DNA of 64,000 nt from Blautia glucerasea (GCF_020537505.1 NZ_JAJBMO010000018.1:1-64000), one strand, 5' to 3'; positions 43,384 to 52,104 are shown, counted from the stretch's first letter. Notes: generated from the letters alone by a model not told the origin. Made by a program: numbers and translations.

Positions 43384-43485
43384 ATGGATACATACGAAGT
43401 CTTGAGCTTATTGTTCTTAGGCGGTACGTTTCTGATTGCTTTGCTTGCCTATTTGGATAATAGGGACAACAAGCGAAAAAAATAG
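43384..43485 (+). CDS. holin-like type I toxin peptide (Hol_Tox/TxpA-like)
   Basis: This 33-residue peptide has one hydrophobic helix and a basic tail (MDTYEVLSLLFLGGTFLIAL, then LAYLDNRDNKRKK). Sequence and size fit the putative holin-like toxins of type I systems, which depolarise the membrane. GGGAGG lies 9 nt before the ATG. In the mRNA, CTCCTGGATT in the leader (43332-43341) can pair with AATCCAGGAG (43545-43554) in the 3' region, as in type I toxins kept untranslated by long-range folding. An antisense promoter lies downstream. Confidence 0.75.
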   Translation: MDTYEVLSLLFLGGTFLIALLAYLDNRDNKRKK

Positions 43486-43586
43486 CCTACCCTGTCTGCC
43501 AACAGGATAGGCAGCTCTCTTTGAGAGCAAAATAAATTAAAACCTAATCCAGGAGCATCCACCTTGTGGGCGGTTACTCTTTTCAA
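43480..43586 (-). ncRNA. predicted antisense antitoxin RNA of the holin-like toxin
   Basis: On the - strand TTTACT (43619-43614) and TATATT (43596-43591), 17 nt apart, would start an RNA near 43585 that runs into the 3' end of the toxin gene. It would cover the hairpin CCTACCCTGT...ACAGGATAGG at 43487-43512. Convergent antisense RNAs of this kind are the antitoxins of TxpA/RatA-like pairs. The RNA ends are guesses. Confidence 0.5.
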
Positions 43587-43684
43587 TTAGAATATAGCAT
43601 TTTCTCTCCGAAAAGTAAAGTACATTTTATGCAGCCAATTCTAAAAAGAGTGGGCTGTTTTTTTATTGACAGGAGGGAAGTTAA

Positions 43685-46198
43685 ATGTCTAAACTACAGG
43701 ACATCCGAAACTTGGTACAGGAACATGCCGTATCAGTGAGCAGTTCGCCAGGGGATTGGATGGATTATATGGACACAGCATCAAGGTTATATCGTTATTC
43801 TTTTTCAGACCAGCTTCTGATCCATGCACAGCGTCCAGACGCAACAGCCTGTGCATCACTGGAACTATGGAATGAAAAGATGTTACGCTGGGTAAATCGT
43901 GGTGCAAGAGGAATTGCCCTGTTTGATGAAACCTGGCAGAATACCAAACTTCGTTATGTGTTTGATATTTCGGATACCCACATGGTAGCCGGAGGCAGAA
44001 GCCCGTATCTTTGGAAGATGCAGGAACACCAGAGAGAAGAGATCCTCACCCATCTGGCAGAAGTCTATGCTCTGGAAGAAAAGGATGCGGCAACTTTGCA
44101 GGACGCATTGATGGCGGTCGCAAGGGAAATGGTCAATGACAATCTGGAGGAATACCTGGATGGATTGGAATATGCTGTAGAAGGTACTTATCTGGAAGAT
44201 CTGGATGAGGTGACGATCCGCAGTGATTTTCGTCAGCTGGCAACAGACAGTGTTTACTATCTGCTTTCCAGGCGATGCGGGCTTGACCCGATGGAACTTC
44301 TGGAAGAAGAGGACTTCATGCATATCACAGATTATAACCGTCTGTCAGTTCTCACCTTCCTTGGAAATGCGGCAAGCCAGCTCAGTGAGAGTATTCTGAT
44401 TGATATTGGAAAGACCGTACATAAAATTTCTCTGGAAGAAGCGAGAAAAGAGGTTGAAAATTCCAATGAAAGGAATTATAATAACTTTACCACGTTAATT
44501 TGTGAAACCAAATATCAGGATGCAGAAACGAAAAAAGAAGAAAATATTGAAAATGGAGGAGGAACCGATTATGGAATTGACATATCATCGCAAGGGAGAT
44601 TATCTGTTTCCGAATCTGACCGTCGAAGAGGAAGAAGTGACGATCGGGAAATATGGGATGCTGCGGAGGACATTTCTGAAAGAACACAAGAACAGCCTTT
44701 ATCAGAGCCTGTTCCTGACCGGGAAGCTGAACAGCCATCTGGAACAGATCGAGAAAGCAGCACAGGAGAGAATGGACAGCCAGATGGAGAAATTACTGGA
44801 GAAGAATCCGGCACCGGACAAGGAAGCAGATCCGATGGCATGGACAGCACACATGAACGCACTGATGGCAACAGCGGAAGAGAGCATCTTGACGGAATTG
44901 GTATACAGTTAGTCGAAGATACAAGAGAAGATGGATTGAGTAAAGCAGAGGAAGAGATCGCCTCTGCTTTATCTTTGCCCGAATATCCTACCGCAGATGA
45001 ACAAAGACGGCAGATCGAGAAAAGGGCAGCTGCCCTTTATGCCGGAGAAATCCCGATTCCAGAGGAAGTTGTCGATGAGATCTTACGGACAGGAGGAAAC
45101 CGGAAAGCCAGCCAGCTCCGGATCATCTATAATTTCATGAGTGAACAGACACCGGAGGAATATACGGAGTTTGTGAAGCGTGAATACCGTAAAGGTGGAA
45201 AAGGTTTTCAGATTGATGGAAATGAATATTCAGTCTGGTTTGATGAAACCGGGATGCAGATCGCAGTAGGGCATACGGTTACAGACCATATCTTAGATAA
45301 GGCATTTTTATCATGGGAAGATGTCAGCGGACGTATCCATCAGCTTTTAGACCAGGGTGAATATGCACCGCAGTCTGTATTGGATGCGGCAAGAAGTAAT
45401 GCAGTAAAAGAACACGCCCAGGCTCTTGCCTATATGAAAGGGGATATGGCAGAAGGAGTAGCGGAGATTGTTTTCGATGAGGAGGATTTACCACATCTTC
45501 GCAGTATCTATCCGGAGATCACGGATTATCTGGAAGAAAAGCTGGAGGATTCCCAGTGGCTTTCGGAACTGAATGAAAGACTGGATGCACTGGCAGAAGC
45601 CTATGAAGAAAATCATTCTATTATGCGTTTCCATCATTATAATCCTATAAATATCTCAAAGCAGTTTCAGAAGTTTGCGGATGAGGTGATTCCTTATCAG
45701 GCTAGGGACGGCTTTGCCTGGAAAGAACATCCGATGTTCATTACACAGGATGAGATTGATGCTTATATTGCAGGAGGTGGAGCGTATTCGCAGGGCAGGC
45801 TTAGGACGTATTCCTTTTATCTACTTCATGAAGATGAAAGATCGAGGACAGGTTTTATCAAGGAACAGTATGGGATCGGTGGAAGCAGTCACGCACTGTC
45901 TGGTGCCGATGATTCACACGCAAACTATGATGGAAAAGGATTGTTTCTTGCAAGAGGTGCTTATGGGAATCCATATACGTCAATTTTATTATCCTGGAAT
46001 AAAGTTGCAAACAGAGTAGCTTTGGATATTGGTTGCAAAATAATAGCTGTTATCGGAAGTTTCTACATATCCGATAAACCAGCCGTTGATATCCTGTCCG
46101 TTGACACGACCGGTTCCAGTTTTTCCGTAGAAATTACCATTAGGTGTACTGGCAATTTTTATAGCATTTTTAACAGAAAATACATTTTGGGAATTTAG
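43685..46198 (+). pseudogene. large ICE helicase/methylase protein (DUF3849/LtrC-like), 3' truncated
   Basis: The first 778 or so residues match the N-terminal region of the very large (usually 2,000+ residues) SNF2 helicase/N6-methylase-type proteins of Tn1549-like ICEs: YRYSFSDQLLIHAQRP, WNEKMLRWVNRGARGIALFDE, a Ser/Glu/Gly-rich linker (about 290-415), and SHALSGADDSHANYDGKG ... LSWNKVANRVA. After about 46018 the frame runs antisense through blaR1 and ends at 46198 with no similarity. The helicase and methylase domains are missing. A complete tnpV gene lies inside the linker in the +1 frame. ATG at 43685 with GGAGG 7 nt upstream. Confidence 0.85.
44571..44912 (+). CDS. tnpV: TnpV family protein nested inside the helicase gene
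   Basis: This 113-residue protein carries the TnpV family marks: IGKYGMLRRTFLKEHKNSLY, LFLTGKLNSHLEQIEKAAQERMD and the C-terminal ESILTELVYS, closely resembling the IME-2 TnpV. GGAGGAGG lies 8 nt before the ATG at 44571, in the helicase coding sequence. The whole gene is read in the +1 frame relative to the helicase ORF, over its low-complexity linker. Two reading frames of the same strand therefore both appear protein-coding here. Confidence 0.75.
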   Translation: MELTYHRKGDYLFPNLTVEEEEVTIGKYGMLRRTFLKEHKNSLYQSLFLTGKLNSHLEQIEKAAQERMDSQMEKLLEKNPAPDKEADPMAWTAHMNALMATAEESILTELVYS

Positions 46199-47740
46199 AT
46201 GGAATTCATTTGTGTTAAATTTTTTCAATAATGTTACTTGCTCTAAAGGCGAGATTTTTAATGAAAAATCGGACCAGTATAAATCCAGATTTGAACTGGT
46301 TGTCTGGTTCCCATATTCTATTTTATTCAAAAATTCCTGGACTCTGTTAATTCCGAGCTGCGAATCAATTGCCTGGAAATACCAGTTAACGGAATTTTGC
46401 ATAGCAGAGTTTAAATCCTGATCAGCTTCCCAGGATGGAAAAGGAAAGGCATCACCATTCCATGTCATGGAAGAGTGTTCTGGTGTGATGATTCCGGATT
46501 CCAACCCTAATAATGCATCGTATATTTTGTAGGTAGACTCTGGCGGAATACGTTTGGTGGCTTCTTCAAGATCGTATATTTTCCAGGAATCCAAATTATT
46601 GTCATACAAAACAAATGATCCATCATATGTTCCAAATGTTTCGGATATATCTAACAGGGAGATATTTTTGTCTGTATCACTAAAATGATATACGCTTTGA
46701 GTAGAGGCATCAATGGATAAAATGGGTGTACATCCAATAAAAACAGCACTAATGACCAGATAAATTATCAATGCTCTCATTTTTTGATAAAGAGTTTCTT
46801 TCCTAAAAACGGCGATGTTGAGAATACGTCGTTTCATCTGCCTGAAATTTCCGGACATTCCAACTGCCAGTGGAGAGGAAAAAGAGGATATTTTTTCTGC
46901 AAAATTAATCAGTGTAGTTCCATAAGCTTGGTATTCATCAGCAGAAATCATCTGCAATACAGCAGAATCACAGGCTATTTCACGGTCACAGAAAATTTCT
47001 TTTAAAGTGTACCAAACAAAAGGGTTAAACCAGTAGAGTATATTACTTATGACCATGAGGAAGCCAATAAATGTATCTTTGTGACGGTAATGCTGTAATT
47101 CGTGTAGCAGCATAAAACGCATATCATCAGGATTCAGTTCGGAAATTAAATGGATGGGAATGTAAATCCTGGGATGTATTATTCCGATTAAAACTGGTGA
47201 TTTTAAAAATGCAGTACTGTAGACTGATACTGGGTGAGAGATTTTAAGTTCCTTTAAACAATTGTAATAAATAGTTTTTACCTGCTGATTTTGAAGCGGG
47301 AGAGCAGATCTTTTTATGGAACGTACATAGTTTAATGAATGAAGGGTGAGGACTGACATAATCATAACACCCGTTATCCATATTAGAAAGAGTATGGTAT
47401 TCAAGCCTCCAGAAAATTGACTACTGATGGAAACTGAAAAATCATTCACCTGGTTTAACAAAATATTTTGTGTATTACTGGTAAGTTCGGATAGCGTGTC
47501 GGTACCAGAGTTAAGTCCTGAGTCAGTTTGAAAAAAATGTAACCATGAAAAAAGTTGTGAGCCATGAATCTGTACAGGAAAAAATGGCACGGCAAGTAAT
47601 AAAAATAAAAGAAAACAGAGATGGTACTGTGTAGCCGCAGATAAATATTTTTTCAGAAGTTTTTTTGTTCCGATTATTACAAGTGTAAAAATACATATGA
47701 AGATATTACTGATTAAAAAGTGGATGATCCAGTTGCTCAT
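45989..47740 (-). CDS. blaR1: BlaR1-type beta-lactam sensor, C-terminus replaced
   Basis: This 583-residue membrane sensor has N-terminal helices, an M56 metalloprotease with HELQH at 213-217, a further helix near 323-338, and an extracellular penicillin-binding domain with S402-T-Y-K and KTGTG. Beta-lactam acylation of Ser402 would trigger cleavage of BlaI. The family sequence fits up to YYFATNIQ; the last dozen residues (SYSVCNFIPG) come from the neighbouring helicase DNA, so roughly the final 20 residues are lost at the junction near 46018. Function may be impaired. It starts at 47740, 10 nt after blaI. Confidence 0.88.
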   Translation of the reverse strand: MSNWIIHFLISNIFICIFTLVIIGTKKLLKKYLSAATQYHLCFLLFLLLAVPFFPVQIHGSQLFSWLHFFQTDSGLNSGTDTLSELTSNTQNILLNQVNDFSVSISSQFSGGLNTILFLIWITGVMIMSVLTLHSLNYVRSIKRSALPLQNQQVKTIYYNCLKELKISHPVSVYSTAFLKSPVLIGIIHPRIYIPIHLISELNPDDMRFMLLHELQHYRHKDTFIGFLMVISNILYWFNPFVWYTLKEIFCDREIACDSAVLQMISADEYQAYGTTLINFAEKISSFSSPLAVGMSGNFRQMKRRILNIAVFRKETLYQKMRALIIYLVISAVFIGCTPILSIDASTQSVYHFSDTDKNISLLDISETFGTYDGSFVLYDNNLDSWKIYDLEEATKRIPPESTYKIYDALLGLESGIITPEHSSMTWNGDAFPFPSWEADQDLNSAMQNSVNWYFQAIDSQLGINRVQEFLNKIEYGNQTTSSNLDLYWSDFSLKISPLEQVTLLKKFNTNEFHLNSQNVFSVKNAIKIASTPNGNFYGKTGTGRVNGQDINGWFIGYVETSDNSYYFATNIQSYSVCNFIPG

Positions 47741-47750
47741 TCAAAACCTC

Positions 47751-48122
47751 CTATTTCTGATGTTTTGATAATAAATGGCGTAAGTTATCAATTTCTGTTG
47801 AAGAGAGCTTATCGTCTTCAAGGTAAGAAGCCAGCATAGAAGAAAGATTTCCATTATAATATCGCTTTAAAAAAGAATTGCTTTCCTGGCGTATATATTC
47901 ATCTTCTTGGACTAATGGAGTATAGACAAATACCCGGCTTTGTTTTTCGTAGGAAAGAGCTTTTTTGGAAACAAGTCTCTTGATAAGAGTTTGAATTGTT
48001 TTTGGACTCCAGCTGGTAGTTAGAGTAAGTTTTTCTGTAATTTCATTTGTATTGATGGGAGCATATTTCCATACAATTTTCATAACTTCAAATTCGGCTT
48101 CTGAAATCTGGGGTAGTGACAT
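47751..48122 (-). CDS. blaI: BlaI/MecI-type repressor
   Basis: This 123-residue winged-helix repressor (ISEAEFEVMKIVWKYAPINTNEITEKL ... WSPKTIQTLIKRLVSKKAL) has a C-terminal dimerisation helix. It should bind TACA/TGTA dyads ahead of its own gene, two of which are visible at 48146-48179. It is cotranscribed with blaR1. No beta-lactamase gene is in the window, so the target may be elsewhere or lost. Confidence 0.92.
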   Translation of the reverse strand: MSLPQISEAEFEVMKIVWKYAPINTNEITEKLTLTTSWSPKTIQTLIKRLVSKKALSYEKQSRVFVYTPLVQEDEYIRQESNSFLKRYYNGNLSSMLASYLEDDKLSSTEIDNLRHLLSKHQK

Positions 48123-48145
48123 AATAAAATCCTCCTGCTAAATCC

Positions 48146-48193
48146 TACATATGTAATAAATATATTATATTACTTGTAGAAGAAAAAAGTCAA
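48146..48193 (-). promoter_or_regulatory. blaI-blaR1 promoter with two BlaI operator dyads
   Basis: On the - strand TTGACT (48193-48188) and TATAAT (48169-48164) are 18 nt apart. TACATATGTA at 48146-48155 is the canonical BlaI/MecI dyad; CTACAAGTAA (48179-48170) in the spacer is a second, imperfect one. Confidence 0.82.
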
Positions 48194-48243
48194 ATGGCAG
48201 ATGATATATAGAATATAAAATTAATAATGTAGAGGCAATAAAG

Positions 48244-48657
48244 GTGAAAAAGGTAGAAATTATTGAGAGAATCACAGATGCTAATGGAAGCATAAGTGAA
48301 AACATATTGACTAGCTGGGAACATAAAAACCAATTCATACCGGAAATTATAAGGTTTGGAGAATTAAAAATATATCTACAGGAACGAATTGTTAAAAAGA
48401 ATGATAGTGATGTTCATCTTTCAAAATATGAATATGATATTTTACTTCTTTTAGCGAAAAGTCCAGGTAGAATATTTGGAAAAGAAATGGTTTATGATCT
48501 GGTATGGAATGAACCTTATTCCGGTGATTATAATGTGGTCATGCGACATATCTGCAATATCAGAGAAAAAATAGAAGATGATCCTGGACAACCATTATAT
48601 ATACAAACAGTACGAGGTGTAGGATATCGGTTTAATGGGAATTTAGGCAGCGAGTGA
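48244..48657 (+). CDS. winged-helix DNA-binding protein without receiver domain
   Basis: This 137-residue protein has a C-terminal OmpR-type winged helix (LSKYEYDILLLLAKSPGRIFGKEMVYDLVW ... VMRHICNIREKIEDD ... RGVGYRF). Its first 40 residues do not form a receiver domain. GTG start at 48244 with AAAGG 4 nt upstream. It is divergent from blaI and tail-to-tail with the relaxase. It may be a remnant or a small stand-alone regulator, as found in some ICEs near the mob module. Confidence 0.75.
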   Translation: MKKVEIIERITDANGSISENILTSWEHKNQFIPEIIRFGELKIYLQERIVKKNDSDVHLSKYEYDILLLLAKSPGRIFGKEMVYDLVWNEPYSGDYNVVMRHICNIREKIEDDPGQPLYIQTVRGVGYRFNGNLGSE

Positions 48658-48680
48658 AATCGCTGCCTATTATTATGGTT

Positions 48681-50060
48681 TTACAAAGAAGGGAGTTGGT
48701 TATGAGAAGATCTTTGTATTTCAGGAGCATCCTGTTTGAGATATTTGGACAGGTTTTGATGTATCAATTCCAACTCTTTTATTTCTTGCTTAAAAGAAAC
48801 GTATTGAGTATTTAGTGATTCCTTTCTGGAAATAAGATCTGAAAGTTGCTCTTGTAACTTATTGGAATTAAGATGTTTCAGGTCTATACCATTTTCCTGT
48901 AAAATATGTTCAGCACCAGCGAAAAGAATAATTTGAGATTCATATTTACGGAAATAACGATCCGGATCTTTGGAGCTTTTATAATGGTCATCGTAAATTT
49001 TATTTTTCTGATATTGTTTGGCATATTTTAGCATTTCTCGAAGATGACGTATCTGAGACTCGAGAGAAACAACAGAGGTATTTACCTCTTTTTGCTGCAT
49101 ATGTAACAAGGCTATGCGGTCTTCAAGTTCTGAAAAATTATGTAGATTATGTGTGAGCATCTTGTTATATTCAGCAGAGACAATTTTTAAATTTTCCTTA
49201 TTTGCCCATTTCTGAAGCCCAATGTTTCCTGCTATATTGGGAGCATTGGTATCTATTAATTTGTTATGAACAGAAGGAAAAATAGCTTTCTGACGTTTAT
49301 TTTCAATGCGTTCTTTGATACGTTCTTTAGTAAAATTTTTTCCTAAAGATTTAGCACTTCCACGCACTGGACGGGACATATCGGGAGAACGAAAGGTAAT
49401 GTATTTTCTGCTGTTTTCGCCAAATTCTGCGTTTTTTATTTCATATCCTTTAGCTTCCATAAATGCAAGAAATTCTGAGTAAGTGGAAACAATTCGGATT
49501 GTCTGGTTGATATCTTTTCGCAGCTGCGCTTTTTTACTGGATTCAGATTTATTTGCAGCCCATTCATTGTATTTCATTCCTTTTTTACCATCTGGCATAA
49601 TTGTGGACAGATTATGTTCCTGGCATAAAGTGTCGCTGAGATTTCGTATTTTCCAGTAATTCTTTTTACAGTCATGGTAATGAGAAAAAGTGATGTTATC
49701 TGCAGAACAGAAAATTAAATGGTTATGTACATGACCTTTATCAGTGTGTGTTGTCAGAACATAGGAGTATTTTCCCTCCAGTAAGCGATCCGCAAGTTTT
49801 TTGCCAATCTGATGGGCTTCTTCATAGGAAACTTCACCAGGGGAAAATGCCTGAATCAGATGAAATGCCTTATTTGTATTGTGCGGATCTCTGCAGTCAT
49901 GTGTATGATCCAAAGTGTATTTAAAGTCAAGAACGGCTGTTTCGGGAGAGCAGGCAAAGGAAGAAATATATAGATTCTGGTCAGTTTTATCTGGATTGCA
50001 GATGTATTCTATTGCTTTATCAACGGTTGTTTTGATACCATGGATTTTTGTAACTGCCAT
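48681..50060 (-). CDS. MOBP-type relaxase of the ICE
   Basis: This 459-residue relaxase/mobilization nuclease has an N-terminal domain with VLTTHTDKGHVHNHLIFCS (the HxH-type metal motif) after a likely catalytic Tyr near the N-terminus (KAIEYICNPDKT). The rest is long helical and coiled-coil sequence. It initiates ICE transfer at the oriT proposed at 50589-50650. It is translated from within the mobC gene (52-nt overlap), a common mobC-mobA arrangement. Both are intact here, in contrast to virD4. Confidence 0.9.
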   Translation of the reverse strand: MAVTKIHGIKTTVDKAIEYICNPDKTDQNLYISSFACSPETAVLDFKYTLDHTHDCRDPHNTNKAFHLIQAFSPGEVSYEEAHQIGKKLADRLLEGKYSYVLTTHTDKGHVHNHLIFCSADNITFSHYHDCKKNYWKIRNLSDTLCQEHNLSTIMPDGKKGMKYNEWAANKSESSKKAQLRKDINQTIRIVSTYSEFLAFMEAKGYEIKNAEFGENSRKYITFRSPDMSRPVRGSAKSLGKNFTKERIKERIENKRQKAIFPSVHNKLIDTNAPNIAGNIGLQKWANKENLKIVSAEYNKMLTHNLHNFSELEDRIALLHMQQKEVNTSVVSLESQIRHLREMLKYAKQYQKNKIYDDHYKSSKDPDRYFRKYESQIILFAGAEHILQENGIDLKHLNSNKLQEQLSDLISRKESLNTQYVSFKQEIKELELIHQNLSKYLKQDAPEIQRSSHNQLPSL

Positions 50061-50350
50061 ATTTTTTCCATTAACTCCTTTATATCGTCCAGGTCCTTTG
50101 GGTAAACTGTATTGGTACTGTTTATACGATGGGTGATCTGATTCAAATTGCTGCTGATATTGCCCAGCAGGGTATTCATTTTTCGGATATGAGAGTAGTC
50201 TACTTCATATACAAATCCATATAAGATCATTTTCCGTAGAAAGGCAGATTTGCTTTTCATCCTGGAAAGACGATATTTTTCTTCTAAAATGTATTGTTCG
50301 TCATCATTCAAATAAAATTGTACGGGATGAATTCTGGTACGTTTGCTCAT
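50009..50350 (-). CDS. mobC: MobC-like relaxosome protein
   Basis: This 113-residue protein has a ribbon-helix-helix-like N-terminus (RIHPVQFYLNDDEQYILEEKYRLSRMKSKSAFLRKMILYG) and a MobC C-terminal helix (LLGNISSNLNQITHRINSTN). It binds oriT and helps the relaxase. The ATG at 50350 follows GGAGG 8 nt upstream on the - strand. Confidence 0.88.
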   Translation of the reverse strand: MSKRTRIHPVQFYLNDDEQYILEEKYRLSRMKSKSAFLRKMILYGFVYEVDYSHIRKMNTLLGNISSNLNQITHRINSTNTVYPKDLDDIKELMEKIWQLQKSMVSKQPLIKQ

Positions 50351-50588
50351 TGAAATCCTCCAATTCGTTTTTTTCTATAAAAAAGAGTACAAAAAAACTG
50401 TCTAACCAGTTCGGCTATGACAGTTATGGTACTTGGTTTTTTGTTGGTTTGGACAGATGTATCTGTAAGTTATTTTAACAGGACTGGGTGAAAGCGTCAA
50501 ATTAAGAAATTATAAAATATGAGAGGGCCAGGGATACTCCCTGATACATTTTGGTAGAATGAACCGGAAAGGGAATTTGACAAAATGA

Positions 50589-50650
50589 GCCAGTTGTCAT
50601 GACACTGGCAGTGCTTGCTTCTTTTGGGGTGTAGCCTGCAAAGCAGGCTA
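50589..50650. other. candidate oriT of the ICE
   Basis: Upstream of mobC lie a 21-bp near-perfect palindrome around TGTCATGACA (50589-50609) and a perfect 8-bp inverted repeat TAGCCTGC-AAA-GCAGGCTA (50632-50650) preceded by TTGGGGTG. This arrangement next to a MOBP relaxase/MobC pair fits an origin of transfer. The gap 50351-50690 holds no gene. Confidence 0.6.
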
Positions 50651-50690
50651 TGCAAAAGCTATAAAACATAAATGGAACTGTGAGAAGTGG

Positions 50691-50719
50691 TTGAGAATAT
50701 AATCCTGATAGCGTATAAT
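50691..50719 (+). promoter_or_regulatory. promoter of the YjbR-family gene
   Basis: TTGAGA (50691-50696) and TATAAT (50714-50719) with a 17-nt spacer, 32 nt before the TTG start at 50751. Confidence 0.7.
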
Positions 50720-50750
50720 CAGAGCAAGAAATCGTAAGTGAGGGATAAAT

Positions 50751-51110
50751 TTGAAACGTGAGGAAATTTTTCAATATGTGAAAGAGCAATATGGAACGGA
50801 ACCGGAATATTTATGGAAAAAAGATCCTGATTCTGCGGTGCTTCGACATAAAAATGGAAAATGGTATGCTATAATTATGGCAGTGGAAAAGAAAACACTG
50901 GGATTAGAAGAAGATGGAAAAATTAATATCCTGGATGTAAAATGTGACCCTGATCTGGTTGGGATGTTAATTCAAACGTATGGATTTTTACCGGGGTATC
51001 ATATGAATAAGCGACACTGGATTACGATTCTTTTGGATGAATCTGTCAGTGAAGCTAAGACGCTAGATTTTCTGGATATGAGTTATGATTTAATTGACAG
51101 TGGGAAGTAA
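50751..51110 (+). CDS. MmcQ/YjbR family protein
   Basis: This 119-residue protein has the MmcQ/YjbR-like fold: YLWKKDPDSAVLRHKNGKWYAIIM, ILDVKCDPDLVGMLI, PGYHMNKRHWITILLD. The family is thought to bind DNA, but no catalytic role is proven. TTG start with GTGAGGG about 8 nt upstream. It is often carried near ICE mob modules. Confidence 0.82.
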   Translation: MKREEIFQYVKEQYGTEPEYLWKKDPDSAVLRHKNGKWYAIIMAVEKKTLGLEEDGKINILDVKCDPDLVGMLIQTYGFLPGYHMNKRHWITILLDESVSEAKTLDFLDMSYDLIDSGK

Positions 51111-51163
51111 TTAAAATTAAAAAGGAAGCCTTTCAGAAAAATCTCTGATCGGCTCCCAGGTAT

Positions 51164-51514
51164 TCATTCTGGATATGTATAAGTTGATCTTTGCAACAGG
51201 ATATTTTCCCAATCTCGTTCATGGCGCAACACTCGGAGAATATGAATCTCTTTTGTTTCTTCCATTATAATATAAAAAATAATAGATGGCGGAAAAGATC
51301 TTTTATGTATGGAATATCCTCTGTACAGAATTTGAGTTCGGGGAAAGGCAGTACTGAACTGGCCTAAATTCTGCATTTGTTCTTTCAGATCAGATTGAAA
51401 ACGGTCAGCACGTTGCTGGCCGAATTCTTCTTCAATATAATCTGCAATGTCTGTGACATCGTAAATTGCTTCCCAGGTTAAAATAATTTTATATTCTTGC
51501 ATTTCTTCGTGCAT
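51164..51514 (-). CDS. ParE/RelE-type toxin
   Basis: This toxin of 113-117 residues (YKIILTWEAIYDVTDIADYIEEEFG ... ILYRGYSIHKRSFPPSIIFYIIMEETKEIHILRVLRHERDW) fits the RelE/ParE fold. Start could be the ATG at 51514 or, more likely, at 51502 (MQEYKIIL). It overlaps the antitoxin gene. As a plasmid-type addiction pair it would stabilise the ICE. Confidence 0.85.
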   Translation of the reverse strand: MHEEMQEYKIILTWEAIYDVTDIADYIEEEFGQQRADRFQSDLKEQMQNLGQFSTAFPRTQILYRGYSIHKRSFPPSIIFYIIMEETKEIHILRVLRHERDWENILLQRSTYTYPE

Positions 51515-51662
51515 CCCTTAATTCTGTGATTTTGCGAAAAGCATCTTCCAGTGGCAATTCACGACCAGCTTCCATATCATCAATTCCCCGGTCTAACATG
51601 CGGAGAAGATGATTGTTTTCCTGGTTTTTATCGGTTGTAGGGACTTTTTTTGTTAATTCCAT
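51489..51662 (-). CDS. antitoxin of the ParE/RelE pair
   Basis: This 57-residue protein (MELTKKVPTTDKNQENNHLL, then RMLDRGIDDMEAGRELPLEDAFRKITELRDARRNARI) precedes and overlaps the toxin. The pattern LxxGIxDMEAGRxxPxEDAF is typical of small antitoxins paired with ParE/RelE in Firmicutes. It is acidic in the middle and basic at the end. ATG at 51662. Confidence 0.75.
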   Translation of the reverse strand: MELTKKVPTTDKNQENNHLLRMLDRGIDDMEAGRELPLEDAFRKITELRDARRNARI

Positions 51663-51756
51663 GAAATCACTCCAATCATACGGTTTATAAATAGTGTATG
51701 TTGTTCAGAAGTATCTATCCATAGTTTAGCATAGAATGGGCAGCAATACAATTGAA

Positions 51757-52020
51757 TTATTTTGCAGGAGCGTCCGTCAGACCAAGAAGATATTCGCAGG
51801 AAACATTAAATACTTCGGCCAGTGCGACAACTTCGTAGTCGGGAACGAAACGTGTGCCTTGTTCAATTCGCAGGATTGCCAGATCATTAAAATCATATCC
51901 TGCAAGTTGTAATTTGGCAGCGAGTGTTTTCTGAGTAAGATTATGAGCCTTTCGTAATTCTTTTACCCGTTGTCCTATTCTGTTTTTACTGTTCGTTTTT
52001 TTATCCCAATAAATAATCAT
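51757..52020 (-). CDS. XRE-family regulator
   Basis: This 87-residue protein has a helix-turn-helix (IGQRVKELRKAHNLTQKTLAAKL ... LAILRIEQGTRFVPDYEVVALAEVFNVSCEYLLGL). The ATG at 52020 has GAGG 7 nt upstream. A pair of 15-bp direct repeats lies just upstream in the divergent intergenic region, possibly its own operators. Confidence 0.83.
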   Translation of the reverse strand: MIIYWDKKTNSKNRIGQRVKELRKAHNLTQKTLAAKLQLAGYDFNDLAILRIEQGTRFVPDYEVVALAEVFNVSCEYLLGLTDAPAK

Positions 52021-52036
52021 TCTGATCCTCAAAAGT

Positions 52037-52104
52037 TTCTAAAGATGAAGTATTATTATTGATTTTAAGGAAAAATATTGTTACTATACTTCTAAAGATG
52101 AAGT
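52037..52104. promoter_or_regulatory. two identical 15-bp direct repeats (putative operators)
   Basis: TTCTAAAGATGAAGT occurs exactly at 52037-52051 and 52090-52104, 53 bp apart, between the divergent genes at 52020 and 52192. The spacing is about five helical turns. Confidence 0.7.

Noticed and set aside
46020..48657. a vanB-like resistance operon expected at this place of a Tn1549-type element
   Set aside because: No VanS/VanR/VanB/VanX-like sequence; the segment carries only blaR1, blaI and a small winged-helix gene.
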